Assembly (NCBI GenBank): GCA_030386875.1
Contig: CM059558.1
Location: 2,542,001 to 2,606,000 of the forward strand
Source of the DNA: Morinoia aosen
Lineage: Eukaryota > Arthropoda > Malacostraca > Amphipoda > Talitridae
Direction: 5' to 3'
DNA length: 64,000 bases
Shown: positions 20,016 to 30,880 of the stretch, piece by piece
How the letters are laid out: each line of letters starts with the position of its first letter
Position numbering within the stretch: position 1 is the stretch's first letter
Program-made: the position numbers and the translations under genes
Notes under the pieces: generated by a model
Seen by the model: only the letters and a program-made list of their open reading frames with translations
What the model was told of the DNA's origin: nothing
Database searches by the model: none

Positions 20016-20683
20016 TATCCTTCTCTTAGTTATATATTCATGTATTTTTATCAATATACGTCTCTATTTTATGTAAATGATTTTTGTGTGCTTAAAAATG
20101 CTTGTCAAGGAAACACTCGAGATACAACCACGAGGAGGAAATGAGAACTCGTTAAATAGTATAATATAATGTGCGAGGTTGATACAACAAATAAAGACTA
20201 ATGATGAATACAAAAGAACTTAAACTTATCCTAATTGAAAGTACAAACACGGAATAATAAGGTTGGCTGCCAGGCTCAGGTTAGTCTACACGCAGAGTTC
20301 AGAGTCACGCAACAGGTGACTCAACTTCTGCTGAAGCGGCGTGCGTGCAGATTCCCGAAGAGGTGGGTACGAGTATCGCTCCAGTACAGCTCAGGGTAGG
20401 GTAGTGCGTGGCCCACGCAGTAAATCGAGCGTAGCTCCGAAGGGCACGGGCCCAGGGTACCCAAGCGGGCCCACCAGCGTACCTACAAATGAGTCATCCC
20501 TACAGTCTGGGCACGAGTGCTAGTGCTGCGACCGCTAACTATAAAGCTATGGCGGCGCGAAGCACTAAACGAAGTTACAAGAAAGCTTAGTTAAATAATA
20601 ATTTACCCTAACTGTCACGAACAACGAAATGCAGTTAGAACTCTGACTGCTAGGTCAGAAAAAAGAATGAGACATTTTGCACA
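20016..20683. other. No recognised feature
   Basis: About 670 bp of mixed sequence. The 20280-20520 part is GC-richer and has a 60-codon open frame without similarity to anything I know. No repeat module, RNA gene or exon is evident. Confidence 0.5.
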
Positions 20684-20718
20684 ATGAATAGTTAGAGCAC
20701 AATGAATAGTTAGAGCAC
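20684..20718. repeat. 18-bp direct duplication beside the minisatellite
   Basis: AATGAATAGTTAGAGCAC occurs twice in succession just before the 15-bp array, followed by a third partial AATGC. Confidence 0.85.
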
Positions 20719-20728
20719 AATGCAATAC

Positions 20729-22827
20729 ACAGAAAACATTAACACAGAAGACATTAACACAGAAGACATTAACACAGAAGACACTAACACAGAAGACACT
20801 AACACAGAAGACATTAACACAGAAGACACTAACACAGAAGACACTAACACAGAAGACATTAACACAGAAGACACTAACACAGAAGACACTAACACAGAAG
20901 ACATTAACACAGAAGACATTAACACAGAAGACACTAACACAGAAGACATTAACACAGAAGACATTAACACAGAAGACACTAACACAGAAGACACTAACAC
21001 AGAAGACATTAACACAGAAGACACTAACACAGAAGACACTAACACAGAAGACATTAACACAGAAGACACTAACACAGAAGACACTAACACAGAAGACATT
21101 AACACAGAAGACATTAACACAGAAGACACTAACACAGAAGACATTAACACAGAAGACATTAACACAGAAGACATTAACACAGAAGACACTAACACAGAAG
21201 ACATTAACACAGAAGACATTAACACAGAAGACACTAACACAGAAGACATTAACACAGAAGACACTAACACAGAAGACATTAACACAGAAGACACTAACAC
21301 AGAAGACATTAACACAGAAGACACTAACACAGAAGACACTAACACAGAAGACATTAACACAGAAGACATTAACACAGAAGACATTAACACAGAAAACATT
21401 AACACAGAAGACATTAACACAGAAGACACTAACACAGCAAACACTAACACAGAAGACATTAACACAGAAGACATTAACACAGAAGACATTAACACAGAAG
21501 ACACTAACACAGAAAACATTAACACAGAAGACATTAACACAGAAGACATTAACACAGAAAACATTAACACAGAAGACATTAACACAGAAGACACTAACAC
21601 AGCAAACACTAACACAGAAGACATTAACACAGAAGACATTAACACAGAAGACATTAACACAGAAGACATTAACACAGAAGACACTAACACAGCAAACACT
21701 AACACAGAAGACATTAACACAGAAGACATTAACACAGAAAACATTAACACAGAAGACATTAACACAGAAGACACTAACACAGCAAACACTAACACAGAAG
21801 ACATTAACACAAAAGACATTAACACAGAAGACACTAACACAGAAGACATTAACACAGAAGACATTAACACAGAAGACACTAACACAGAAGACACTAACAC
21901 AGAAGACATTAACACAGAAGACATTAACACAGAAGACATTAACACAGAAGACATTAACACAGAAGACACTAACACAGAAGACATTAACACAGCAAACACT
22001 AACACAGAAGACATTAACACAGAAGACATTAACACAGAAGACACTAACACAGAAGACATTAACACAGAAGACATTAACACAGAAGACACTAACACAGAAG
22101 ACACTAACACAGAAGACACTAACACAGAAGACATTAACACAGAAGACACTAACACAGAAGACACTAACACAGAAGACATTAACACAGAAGACACTAACAC
22201 AGAAGACACTAACACAGAAGACATTAACACAGAAGACACTAACACAGAAGACACTAACACAGAAGACACTAACACAGAAGACACTAACACAGAAGACACT
22301 AACACAGAAGACATTAACACAGAAGACATTAACACAGAAGACACTAACACAGAAGACATTAACACAGAAGACATTAACACAGAAGACACTAACACAGAAG
22401 ACATTAACACAGAAGACACTAACACAGAAGACACTAACACAGAAGACACTAACACAGAAGACACTAACACAGAAGACACTAACACAGAAGACACTAACAC
22501 AGAAGACATTAACACAGAAGACATTAACACAGAAGACACTAACACAGAAGACACTAACACAGAAGACATTAACACAGAAGACATTAACACAGAAGACACT
22601 AACACAGAAGACACTAACACAGAAGACACTAACACAGAAGACACTAACACAGAAGACACTAACACAGAAGACACTAACACAGAAGACATTAACACAGAAG
22701 ACACTAACACAGAAGACACTAACACAGAAGACATTAACACAGAAGACATTAACACAGAAGACACTAACACAGAAGACACTAACACAGAAGACATTACCAC
22801 AGAAGACACTAACACAGAAGACACTAA
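20729..22827. repeat. 15-bp minisatellite, about 140 units
   Basis: The unit is ACAGAAGACAYTAAC, with Y mixed C/T in no simple order. Rarer variants have ACAGAAAAC or ACAGCAAAC. The CAGCAAAC variant starts at about 21436, 21601, 21691, 21781 and 21991, revealing 90-bp (six-unit) higher-order copies. Because 15 is a multiple of three and the unit lacks stops in several frames, it stays open for about 700 codons in one plus frame and two minus frames. The plus frame reads as NTED(I/T) repeats. These are by-products: no start context, splice signal or flanking coding sequence supports a protein. Confidence 0.97.
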
Positions 22828-22829
22828 AG

Positions 22830-23084
22830 TTACACGTAACGTACCGGTGGCTCAAGAAAAGAAGTCCTGTTAGATATGAACCACGAGAGACAATGCGTGT
22901 CGAGGCTCGCTGGTTCACGGACGAATGGGCAATGTTGCCAGGCCACAATTACGGAAGTATAGTCGTACGGTACAGAAAAGAATAAAAATATACGACCAAG
23001 AAAGGCGGACGGGCGGAGTTCCCTTACAATGCTCATCATAGCCTTATGGTTTGAGGACCTGCCCTTACGTGAAGGCATCGAGGT
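22830..23084. other. No recognised feature
   Basis: About 250 bp between the minisatellite and a SINE. Short frames only; no module landmarks. Confidence 0.45.
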
Positions 23085-23287
23085 TTTAAATACCGGCGCT
23101 GTGGGGCGGTTTTCTCCGTTGGGTATAGGGGAAAATTCAATGCACAATTCTACCCAGGTGTCTGAAATGGGTTCCGGTCTTGACCGGAGGAAAGCGTCAT
23201 GGCGTCCTGGCGTTAGTTATAAGGCATTTGAAAAACCAATGTACAAGGTGATATGTATCAGGCTTGATCAGAAATAAAGTACCCTTA
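23085..23287 (+). repeat. SINE copy, 5'-truncated
   Basis: Has GGCGCTGTGGGGCGG near 23095, where full-length copies carry the end of the tRNA-like head. The body follows (TACCCAGGTGTCTGAAATGG near 23150, GCGTCATGGCGTCCTGGCG near 23194), ending AGAAATAAAGTACCCTTAG. The A and B boxes are missing. Confidence 0.8.
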
Positions 23288-23329
23288 GATGCCGATGTTT
23301 GTTTGTTTGTTTATTCAAAACTTACTTAT

Positions 23330-23600
23330 TTTCCTTACGAATATTAGAACTATCTTGTTATAGTTACCCTAGAAAAAAGTATCTGGCTGCAAGTATGCCG
23401 TTAAGTTGACTCGACAATAATGAACTTAGTTCATATCCGGGTTGATTTCTTCAAATACCTCGTAATTTTGAGAGGCGTCTTACATATTGACGCCTCCCAG
23501 TAACGGAAGTAGGAATTTAAATGCGAGACTCGCAAACTCAGAGTTCCCAAGTATCTTGCGAAAAGGACACCAAACAAGTATTCAATAAAATATATAAATA
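23330..23600 (+). repeat. Rep-A tail
   Basis: TATAGTTACCCTAGAAAA near 23358 is followed by the inverted GAGGCGTC...GACGCCTCC pair near 23473-23500. The upstream landmarks are missing. Confidence 0.65.
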
Positions 23601-23619
23601 AACACTCAATGGGTATTGC

Positions 23620-23930
23620 TATGATAGATGATTGTTAGCTTCAGCCTCCTTTACCACAGCAGAAATGGTGAAAGAGAGAAAAGATGAAGGCACCATTATG
23701 ATTGGAGTTAGAGGAACGTGGAATCTATCCATAAGGTGTATTACCCCACAGGATCCCGTGCGAATAGAAACAGTAAGGTAAGAGTGAATGCTGTAAACCA
23801 TGATTAAGGTTATAGCAAAAAGTCAGAGGTGGTGGAAACCCGGAGAGCAGTGAAGCATTTTGAAGTCCATGAACTAAAATATTGTTTTTTTTCAACAAAA
23901 AAACATTGAGTGAAGTGGTGAAAATATACA
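23620..23930 (-). repeat. Rep-A copy
   Basis: The complement of the GGGAGGCTGAAACTAAC region lies near 23636-23652 and the GGATCCCGTGCG landmark near 23751. CAGAGGTGGTGGAAACC lies near 23825. A Rep-A copy of opposite orientation begins at once. Confidence 0.8.
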
Positions 23931-23934
23931 GCAA

Positions 23935-24460
23935 TACATTTCACGCTATTTTTCCATAAGCGCTGAAACTTTACGACAATATCAATGCTCGGTCGTGCCG
24001 TCATTGACAGTTAGTCATCACCCGTCCTAGTACGGTTAGGATTACCCGTGATGAACTGTTAACGGTATCATCGTAGCACTACCAGATTTAGTAGCTCTCC
24101 CGGGGGTAATACGTGTGGTACCGAGCTGAGAGTTAGGTAGATGTTTCCTTTTGTTGATACACAATTTTTTTTAGTTAATCCACCTTTTTTTCGCTTCACT
24201 GCTGTCTCAGTTTCCAGCACCCATGACTTTCTTCTTCAACTTTTACCTTGTTTCGTAAACTTCCTTCTCAACTGTAAATACCTGTAAATACCCCTTATGC
24301 ATAGCTTCCACGTTCCTCTGACTCAAATCTTAATGGTGCTCTCATCTTTCTTCTTTTTTAACATCTATGCTGTGGTAAGGGAGGCTGAAACTAACAATCA
24401 TTGAAGCATATCAAACATAAATATAATGCAATTTTAGTTACCCTTGAAATTTCAGGTTTA
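23935..24460 (+). repeat. Rep-A copy, near complete but lacking the GGATCC landmark
   Basis: From the GCTCGGTCGTGCCGTC block near 23988 through CCGAGCTGAGAGTTAGGTAG near 24121 and GGGAGGCTGAAACTAAC near 24379. TTTAGTTACCCTTGAAAT lies near 24434. A TGTAAATACC duplication replaces the GGATCC block near 24275-24295. Confidence 0.8.
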
Positions 24461-24639
24461 AAGAAAGTATTCAGTCAAATCAAGCTGGTATCGATATAAT
24501 TCGTAATGAGTAATTCTAGCGCGTTCTCTGACATTAACTAATTTTAATATTTTGAAAGGCTTTCATAATGGATGTCTCAAACTGGATGATAATCGAAGTG
24601 AGAAGCCCGTTAATTTTGCTGTATGAATTCAACTCTCAA

Positions 24640-24790
24640 AAAGAGCATTTAAACAACATGGTGCACCTACAATCTAGGCGTGTATTTAGGGCGCATAAGC
24701 TCAGAGTACGTTTGTATTTATGAAGTGGACGAGTTGAAATCAATGAGATGAAGAAGCGGTTAGGGAGGCTTAAACTCACGTATAATCTAA
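24640..24790. repeat. Rep-A end joined to Rep-E fragment
   Basis: GGGCGCATAAGCTCAGAGTACG near 24689, then TTTATGAAGTGGACGAGTTG near 24716. The same join is seen near 34410-34460. Only the outermost part of Rep-E is left. Confidence 0.6.
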
Positions 24791-24799
24791 TCCGTTTCA

Positions 24800-25380
24800 A
24801 AACCTTCCTTCTCAACTAACTTTCTATGTGCCCGGAATCCTTTGCGGGAACACACCTTGCGCATAGATTCCGCGGTCCCCAAACTCTGTACCTAATTGTG
24901 AGTTCATCTCTCTTCTCTTTGAACATCTTTGTTGGTGAGGGAGGCTGGAAATAACTTATAATCCTTTAGAAATAAACACTGAAAAGTGTTCTCCTGGAGT
25001 TATACTTCAAACAACTTAAATATTACATAAGTGCAGTATAATCGTGTTTGTCACAATGACACTCATATTCATTTCATTTCGCTTCCTGCATTTGAAATTT
25101 CGTTCAACATATTTTTGCGAGGCGTCCGAGATCGACGCCCATTCTGATGCGATGTAATATCACAGCTGCGATGTCGCACGAAACAAACTTCGAATGGACA
25201 GACCTATTGATGTTGCGTCTGGGAATCAGGTGTGTGTGTAGGGCGGATAATCCCAGAGTCTGTTTGTATTGATGATTATAAGAATATAAATATGGAACAA
25301 ACAGCATGAGGCATGCAACAAACCTGCTTTTTAAGTATTGGTCAAAATCCTCATTAAATCTTCAAGCGCAAATTTTCCCA
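24800..25380 (+). repeat. Rep-A copy running into the start of Rep-B
   Basis: CCGGAATCCTTTGCGGGAAC near 24831 and GGGAGGCTGGAAATAAC near 24939. A tail with GCGAGGCGTCCGAGATCGACGCC follows near 25117. GCATGAGGCATGCAACAAAC near 25306 opens Rep-B, which breaks off near 25380. Confidence 0.7.
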
Positions 25381-25670
25381 TTTTAGTTTCCGAGAGTTGG
25401 TTCCTTTAGGTTCCTTTAGGTTCCACCTGGTATGGGAACCTGATGGTGGATTTTATAATTTTGTCATAATTCCATTCCAGCGTCATAATTACAAATGTAA
25501 TCTTGGATTATGCATACATTTGCTGCCTAGATACAACATTTACTAGATTATTAAGTAGCAGTTGCTTTCGCGCAACATTGCAACTCTGTCTTACATTCTA
25601 CTACGTCATGTAGGCATTGCAATCGAACGCCTCGAAAAATGAAATTTATTAATTAATTTATTTTATTTTT
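25380..25670. other. Unclassified spacer with small repeats
   Basis: Contains GGTTCCTTTAGGTTCC duplicated near 25400 and its partial inverse GGAACCTGATGG. Otherwise nothing I recognise. Confidence 0.45.
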
Positions 25671-26246
25671 ACCCGTCGTTGACGGTCAGTCATTACCCGT
25701 CGTTGACGGTCAGTCATTACCCGTCGTTGACGGTCAGTCGTAATCCGTCCTAGTACGGTTAGGCTTACCTGTGATGAAATGTAAACGATATCTTCAGTAG
25801 CTCGTCAGGAATTAGTTCTCCCAGGGGTAATAAGTGTGGTCCCCAGCTGAGAGTTAGGTAGGAGTTTTTTGTTAAAAAAATCTTTTTAATTAATTCACCT
25901 TTTTTCGCTTCACTGCTATCCTGGTTTCCAGCACCTCTGACTTCATTCTTCAACTTTCTTCTTGTTTCATAAACTTCTTTCTCAATTTACAGTTTTTGTG
26001 CGCACAGGATCCTGTGCAGGAATACACCTTATGCATAGATTCCACGTTCTTGTAACTCCAATCTTACTGGTGTCTCATTTTTCTTCTCTTTGAACATCTT
26101 TGTTGCGGTCAGGGAGGCTGAAACTAACAAAAATTTAGGAAGATTGAACGGATAATAAACAGCTTTAGTTACCCTTGATCTTTAAAGTTCAGTGCAAGTT
26201 TGCACTAAAAATGAGTCAGTGCCAATGAGAACTAGCAGTGAAATAA
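25670..26246 (+). repeat. Rep-A copy
   Basis: From the CGTTGACGGTCAGTC repeats through GAGCTGAGAGTTAGG near 25845 and ACAGGATCCTGTGCAGG near 26006. GGGAGGCTGAAACTAAC lies near 26113 and TTTAGTTACCCTTGATC near 26164. It continues directly into the Rep-C/Rep-E composite once the inserted Rep-D is removed. Confidence 0.85.
25675..25745 (+). repeat. 24-bp tandem repeat, three units
   Basis: The CCCGTCGTTGACGGTCAGTC block repeated with ATTA between. Each unit contains the small palindrome CGTCGTTGACG. The same motif is single, double or fourfold in other Rep-A copies (for example 35845-35935), so it is a hypervariable site within Rep-A. Confidence 0.9.
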
Positions 26247-26412
26247 CCCTTAAACTACCTACAAAAAATACCCTCAACACTAGCATCATATGCGCAAAGC
26301 GCATCTCTATTGTTTTCCTATCTATCCTTTTCCGCTTCACTCCTTCTCTTCCCGACACACTCTGTGTCAAACTCTCTTTCTGTCTTCTCTATAAGCATCG
26401 CCAAGCATCGCC
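26247..26412 (+). mobile_element. Rep-D insertion (166 bp) with 10-bp target duplication
   Basis: The sequence AGTGAAATAA occurs at 26237-26246 and again at 26413-26422, bracketing 166 bp absent from the collinear copy near 160-180. The insert is C/T-rich, carries CCGACACACTCTGTGTC (a hairpin) near 26353 and ends in two AAGCATCGCC-like units. The longer duplication and tail repeats fit a SINE-like retroposon better than a DNA MITE. Relatives lie near 30560, 46540 and 59390. Confidence 0.8.
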
Positions 26413-27440
26413 AGTGAAATAAAGTAGGACGATGAGTGGGACTGACTATTTACATAAAATTTTGTAGGACGTTCAGTCCTGACGCGGTATTGGGGATGAT
26501 GTAAAGTTACGGGAGATGTAAAGCTATTCGAAACAACGTCTCAAGAAGACTAAGAAGAAAATGGTGGTTTCAGGATTTAGGTGAGAGTTCACCGCGTTTC
26601 CGCGGATGTTAACGAATGGTTCGGTTAGGGTTTAGGCAGCATAACAGGGTAATCGGCATTATTGGTCCAACGTATTTTTATCCTCTGCAAAAAATTTGAA
26701 AAATACAAATGCGCAATAACAATTTCACTTCGTTTGTTCGATCTTTTTTATTTATTGAAAAAGTCGCAGAACGGATAAAATGTTACTCATTTTTACAGAG
26801 GTACGTCAGTGGTTACGAATGGGTACGTCACTGTGTGCATTATTATTTTCCGTAGTTATCGTAAACTTTGAAATTGAGTTCGACGACTGGTCGGTCAGCG
26901 CCATTCTGAAAATTCCCTCCGTGTACACCGGCGGCTCACGTCGCAGTTAAAGTGTCAACACTTTCGTTGTTAACATTTGAGGACAAACGTTCTCCTTTCC
27001 ATGCTAAGCTGATTTCCTGCCATGCTGTGATGAATTAAATACACCTGCAATTCGTAAAAGGCAGCATGTTAGCGACAGTTAAAGTGTAAGTACATTTATT
27101 TTAGACACCCTGTATTTGATGTTGAAACTTGCATAATCTTGTTCGAACGAATGCTCATTTGGTTGTCACCGTCCACGCTTTGTTTTAGTTATAAGGAAAG
27201 ACCTAATTCTATTCTCTTGGTAGGGTTCACAAAGAAACAAACGCACAAAATAATAATTCCATTCCTGACTGTTGTCCTGTACGCACGCAAAACGGCTGCG
27301 GAATTTCTATTGGTACTGAGTTTTACTTCTCATCGTGTTGATTTCAACTCGTCCACTTCATTAATACAAACTCTGGGGTTATGCGCCCTGAACACACACC
27401 TAGATCCTGAATGTGCCATTTTATCTGGTCTGCGAAGGAC
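26413..27440 (+). repeat. Rep-C and Rep-E composite
   Basis: Collinear with about 180-1200. It has GTACGTCAGTGGTTACG near 26801, ATTCCCTCCGTGTACACCGG near 26911 and CGTCGCAGTTAAAGTG near 26940. Rep-E starts near 27150. Its 101-codon open frame overlaps frames conserved in the copies at 896, 34444 and 56251. It matches no family I know. Confidence 0.75.
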
Positions 27441-28260
27441 ATAAGCTTGAAAACCTCCATAAGTTTAATTCCTACAAGGCATTCCTTATGAGGCGCCGAT
27501 TACTTAGACGCCTTCAAAAATGTATAACTCTGAGGAGCATATGACTGGGTTATCCCCTACAGCTACTACGTTTTTCATTACGCCAACCCGCTTTTACTGC
27601 ACCTTTGTGGAACTGATTCAATTTCAGGGGTAACTGATTTGGCGTTCAAAACCTTTTAGGTCGAGCCTCTCCTACCGAACATAAGATGTTCAAAAATAAG
27701 AAAGATGAAGGCACCAGTAAGATTGGAGTTAGAGTTTATGCAAAATGTGCATTCCCGCTCAGGATCCCGTGCGCACAGAAACAGTAAGTTGAGAAAGAAG
27801 TTAACAAAACAAGAAAAAAGTTAAAAAAAGTCAGAGCTGCTGGAAACCAGGACAGCAGTGAAGCGCAAAAAAGGTTCGTTAACACATTTCCTGCGAAGTG
27901 ACCCACCGGTGGTCACTTAGGGGATTTTCATAGTGGTGCTGACTCACCTTCAGTCACTAACTTTTATTTATTTATACTTAATGAAAGCTAAATGGAGGCC
28001 CGATCCAGTTTAATGTTTGCTGTTTTCAAAGTTGAGTACAACAATTGACATTAAATTTGAATTGAATATTGAAATTCAGTTTAACCCATCGCAGTTAACA
28101 TGTTAAGCAACAAAATGAAATTTTATTTCAACAAAAATTTTCTGACCTAACTCTCAGCTTGGGACCACACATGTTACCCTTGGGAGTGCTAATTCTTCGA
28201 GTGCTCCTGAGGATACCGTTAGCAGTTCATCACGCTTAATTCTAACCGTACCATGACATT
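27440..28260 (-). repeat. Rep-A copy, split by a MITE
   Basis: The complement of the GGCGTC/GACGCC pair lies near 27494-27520. TCAGGATCCCGTGCGCAC lies near 27760 and GGAAACCAGGACAGCAG near 27842. The copy continues after 28106 with CTAACTCTCAGCTTGGGACC near 28147. Confidence 0.8.
27883..28102. mobile_element. Rep-C-type MITE (220 bp) flanked by TTAA
   Basis: TTAA at 27879-27882 and 28103-28106 bracket 220 bp with imperfect terminal inverted repeats (CACATTTCCTGCGAAGTG at one end, complement CATGTTAACTGCGATGGG at the other). Removing it restores the expected Rep-A sequence. The internal CCACCGGTGG palindrome and ends like CACTTTAACTGCG tie it to Rep-C. An equal-length copy sits at 33699-33918 in the other arm. 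The TTAA duplications suggest piggyBac- or Kolobok-type mobilisation. Confidence 0.75.
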
Positions 28261-28795
28261 CATTCCACTCTCATATTGCATATATGACAAAAAATTCGTG
28301 TTATATCAAAGTTAGAAATTCCCTGATTTCCTTCTCGCAATGACTTGAGAATTGGAAAACGCGGTTTTAAAGTCAATCTCAGATAGATTCGCTCCTGGAG
28401 AAACTCCAAATTCAACTTGCTGATTTGTACCCTTTCCTGGAAGAATTTCATGGCAATTCATTCGGAATTTAGGAAAAAATACGAGTCAAATTTTTAGTTT
28501 TTTTGATGTACGATCGTGTATTGAAATGCCAAAAGTTCCATCGCTTGTGGAGACATTGAGTGAAAAGTGAAAGAATATCGTAGGGCTATAAGCCCTTACG
28601 TTTTCGTCGAAAATTTCGCTTGATAAAAATATTAGAAATTCCCTGATTTTTCTCCGGAAATTAATTGGGAATCTGAAAACGCTGTTTTAAAGAAAATATT
28701 AGCCCTGAAAGAAAGTCAGAGGCGCTTCTGATCAGGACAGCAGTGAACCGACAGAAGGCTGTTCTTAAGAGAACAAAATCATATTTCAACACATA
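28260..28795 (-). repeat. Rep-A upstream module (TTTCACTCAATG type)
   Basis: Contains paired blocks ending GAAATTCCCTGATTT near 28315 and 28635, i.e. internal duplication. CGTAGGGCTATAAGCCC lies near 28579. Near copies are at 33070-33545 (opposite strand) and 42195-42540. A 63-codon frame (28260-28451) is also open in the arm at 33345-33536, but it has no known similarity. Confidence 0.65.
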
Positions 28796-28805
28796 ATGAA
28801 GGCAT

Positions 28806-28918
28806 CTACGGATGCTTTATTTCCAATTTCAAGCCTGATGCATATCACCTTGTTCATTGAATTTTTTTCAAATGCCTTATAACTAAAACTAGGACGCCAT
28901 GACGCTTTCTCCCGGTCA
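28806..28918 (-). mobile_element. SINE 3' fragment
   Basis: In complement it shows the SINE 3' half (GGATGCTTTATTTCC near 28812, ATGCCTTATAACTAAAACTA near 28872, GGACGCCATGACGC near 28893). It interrupts a Rep-A block and is absent from the matching place in the right arm near 33030, so it inserted after the arms formed. Confidence 0.8.
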
Positions 28919-28919
28919 A

Positions 28920-29215
28920 AAAAGATGCCTTACCTATTTCTCAGCTTGATATACCTCACCTTGGGAGTGCTAATTCCCATATATACAACTGTCGTTTCAC
29001 CTTTCCTAAGGATTATACGCAAATTGAATTTCGAGTTTTTATAGGGCCAATCAGTCTGAAAATATTTATAAAACTGCGCTTCACAATTTCCAACTCATTT
29101 CTAGTGATAAATCTGAGAATTTCCACTATTTTTATTATACAAAATATCCGTCAATATCGCAAGAGCATCGCCTTACAATATTTGTCCACATTTTCACTCA
29201 ATGTTTCCATTAGCG
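28920..29215 (-). repeat. Rep-A upstream module, second unit
   Basis: CTTACCTATTTCTCAGC near 28929 and GGGAGTGCTAATTCCCATAT near 28964 parallel the 'CTCAGCTCGGGACC...GGGAGTGCTAATT' block of ordinary Rep-A. The region is therefore a diverged duplicate of that block. It also occurs near 32840-33030 and 42560-42780. Confidence 0.6.
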
Positions 29216-29960
29216 CTTAAACATTTCAGCAATTTCAGTGCTTGGTCATACCGTCGTTGACGGTCAGTCATTATCTGTGTTATTGCGATTACAATTACCC
29301 TTAATTAACTGTAAACTGTTTCTTTAGTAGCATTACTGGAATTAACGCTCCCACGAGTAATATGAGTGGTCCCGAGCTGAGAGCTAGGTAGGCTTTTTTC
29401 TGTTTAAATACACTTATTGGGTTTGTTATGCACCATCTCATTTGTTTCACTACTGTCCTGGTCTCCTGCACTTCTGCCTTTCGTAATCAACTTTAGTCAT
29501 GGCTTATAACATTCATTCTCGACTTACTGTTTCTAGACTCGCAGGGTAATTTGCAGGGTAATTTGGATTTCTAAATCCAACTCAACGTTGCTTTCAAACT
29601 TCCTCTTTTTGAATATCTTTTCGTGGTAAGAAAGCTTCAACTAACTTTTTTTCCTTTAGAATGGAAATGAGGAGAATTGAACTTTTTAGTTACCCTTGAA
29701 TGATGTAGTATTTTGCAAGTATGCTGTAAATTTGGGTTGGGAACAATAAAATTCAATGTGGCTTACTATACCCTCTAAAATATCTAAATTTTACAATTTT
29801 TGGTAGGCGCCCTAGATTGGCGCCATGGTTTCAGGCAATTAAGTCTGATCTGATGTACTGAGGCTCGAGATGTAACCTACTATCTAATATCTAGTCAAAT
29901 ACGCAGAGTAATTTAGTATTGATGACAGGAGGAATTTGAAAATGAAGCTAGGAGTACGAG
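29215..29960 (+). repeat. Rep-A copy, diverged
   Basis: CGTCGTTGACGGTCAGTC near 29252, GAGCTGAGAGCTAGGTAGG near 29373 and TTTAGTTACCCTTGAATG near 29685. GGCGCCCTAGATTGGCGCC near 29805 is the GGCGTC/GACGCC position with compensating changes on both sides. The GGATCC landmark is lost. Confidence 0.75.
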
Positions 29961-30430
29961 GCGTGCAAGAAACATATTTCTCAAGCGTTAAGCCAATATA
30001 TTCGTTAAAATCTCTATTGCATTTTTACACTTGCAATTTTGAGTGAATTTCTCAAATTACATTTGTTATTCCTGCCAAACTGCACACCGAACATGTTTTA
30101 CATTTAGATCGTCAGTGTAAGCTTATACATGAAACTTACTAGTATAATTGGTTGGAATAAACGTTGATAATAAATAAAATACATAAACTTTACGCCACTA
30201 AGAGCATGGCAAACTATTTAACGAAGTGAAATATCGGGACGTACTCTGTGGGACTACCGTTATGGAAATGGATTAAAGTGAACTACTCAGCCTGGTACAA
30301 TGGACACATTTGAGTGTAGCTACTCGTGGGCTCGAATAAGTTCAGCGACTTCCAGGGCATCCTATCACCAACGCTATTCTAACGTCTTCCAATTAGTCGA
30401 GTATTTAGCTGTGCAAAAGCTAGTGAAATA
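29960..30430 (+). repeat. Rep-B copy lacking the GC-rich core
   Basis: AGGCGTGCAAGAAACA near 29959, GCATGGCAAACTATTTAACG near 30206 and TACAATGGACACATTTGAG near 30297. GGCATCCTATCACC follows near 30355. The ~180-bp GC-rich core of the 19130-19320 copy is absent, so the core was either inserted into or deleted from this family. Confidence 0.8.
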
Positions 30431-30880
30431 AATGAAATGCTTCACATTTATACCGGTATGCAAATGAGCAATATACTGAGTGGTGCACATATGTCACCAT
30501 ACGTAGTCAACGAGTGAAGACTTAATATAAATCTAATATTTAACGCTTGATCGAACGAACGATGATAAAAGAAAAGTCAGAAAGAGAGTTTGACACAGAG
30601 AGTGTCGGGGAGAGAAGAGGTGAGACGGAAAAGGATAGATAGGGTACTGATAAAGGTGCGCTTTGCGCATGTGGTGCTGGTGTTGGAGGTTTTTTGTATG
30701 TAGTTTGAGGGTGGTGTAAGTTAACTACCCGTCCGGGCTTTGTATGGGTGGGTGTTAGGTTAGTGAGCATCTAAAGTACTGGACGTGGTTAATTAGGCTT
30801 GCCGTGGTGGAGGGGGTTGTAGAGTAGTACTCGTTTGTTGTCGTGTCAGGTGTATAAGTCGCGGTTGTGGTGCGGGTCTT
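30430..30880. repeat. Terminal block plus Rep-D copy
   Basis: TATACCGGTATGC near 30451, then GGTGCACATATGTCACC near 30482. The complement of CCCGACACACTCTGTGTC lies near 30592-30610. Next is a G/T-rich stretch shared, inverted, with 59220-59570. Rep-D here is part of a longer shared segment rather than a clean insertion. Confidence 0.7.

Larger units (their letters stand above)
25880..29085 (+). repeat. Left arm of a ~3 kb inverted repeat
   Basis: In reverse complement this matches 32840-35745 in order: Rep-A, Rep-C, Rep-E, Rep-A(-), the 220-bp MITE, then the upstream part of Rep-A. The left arm alone contains the Rep-D insertion (26247-26412) and a SINE fragment (28806-28918). The spacer is about 3.75 kb. 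Confidence 0.85.

Noticed and set aside
20615..22948. Open frames of 777, 717 and 704 codons over the 15-bp repeat
   Set aside because: A stop-free unit of 15 bp is open automatically in several frames on both strands. There is no coding flank or start context.
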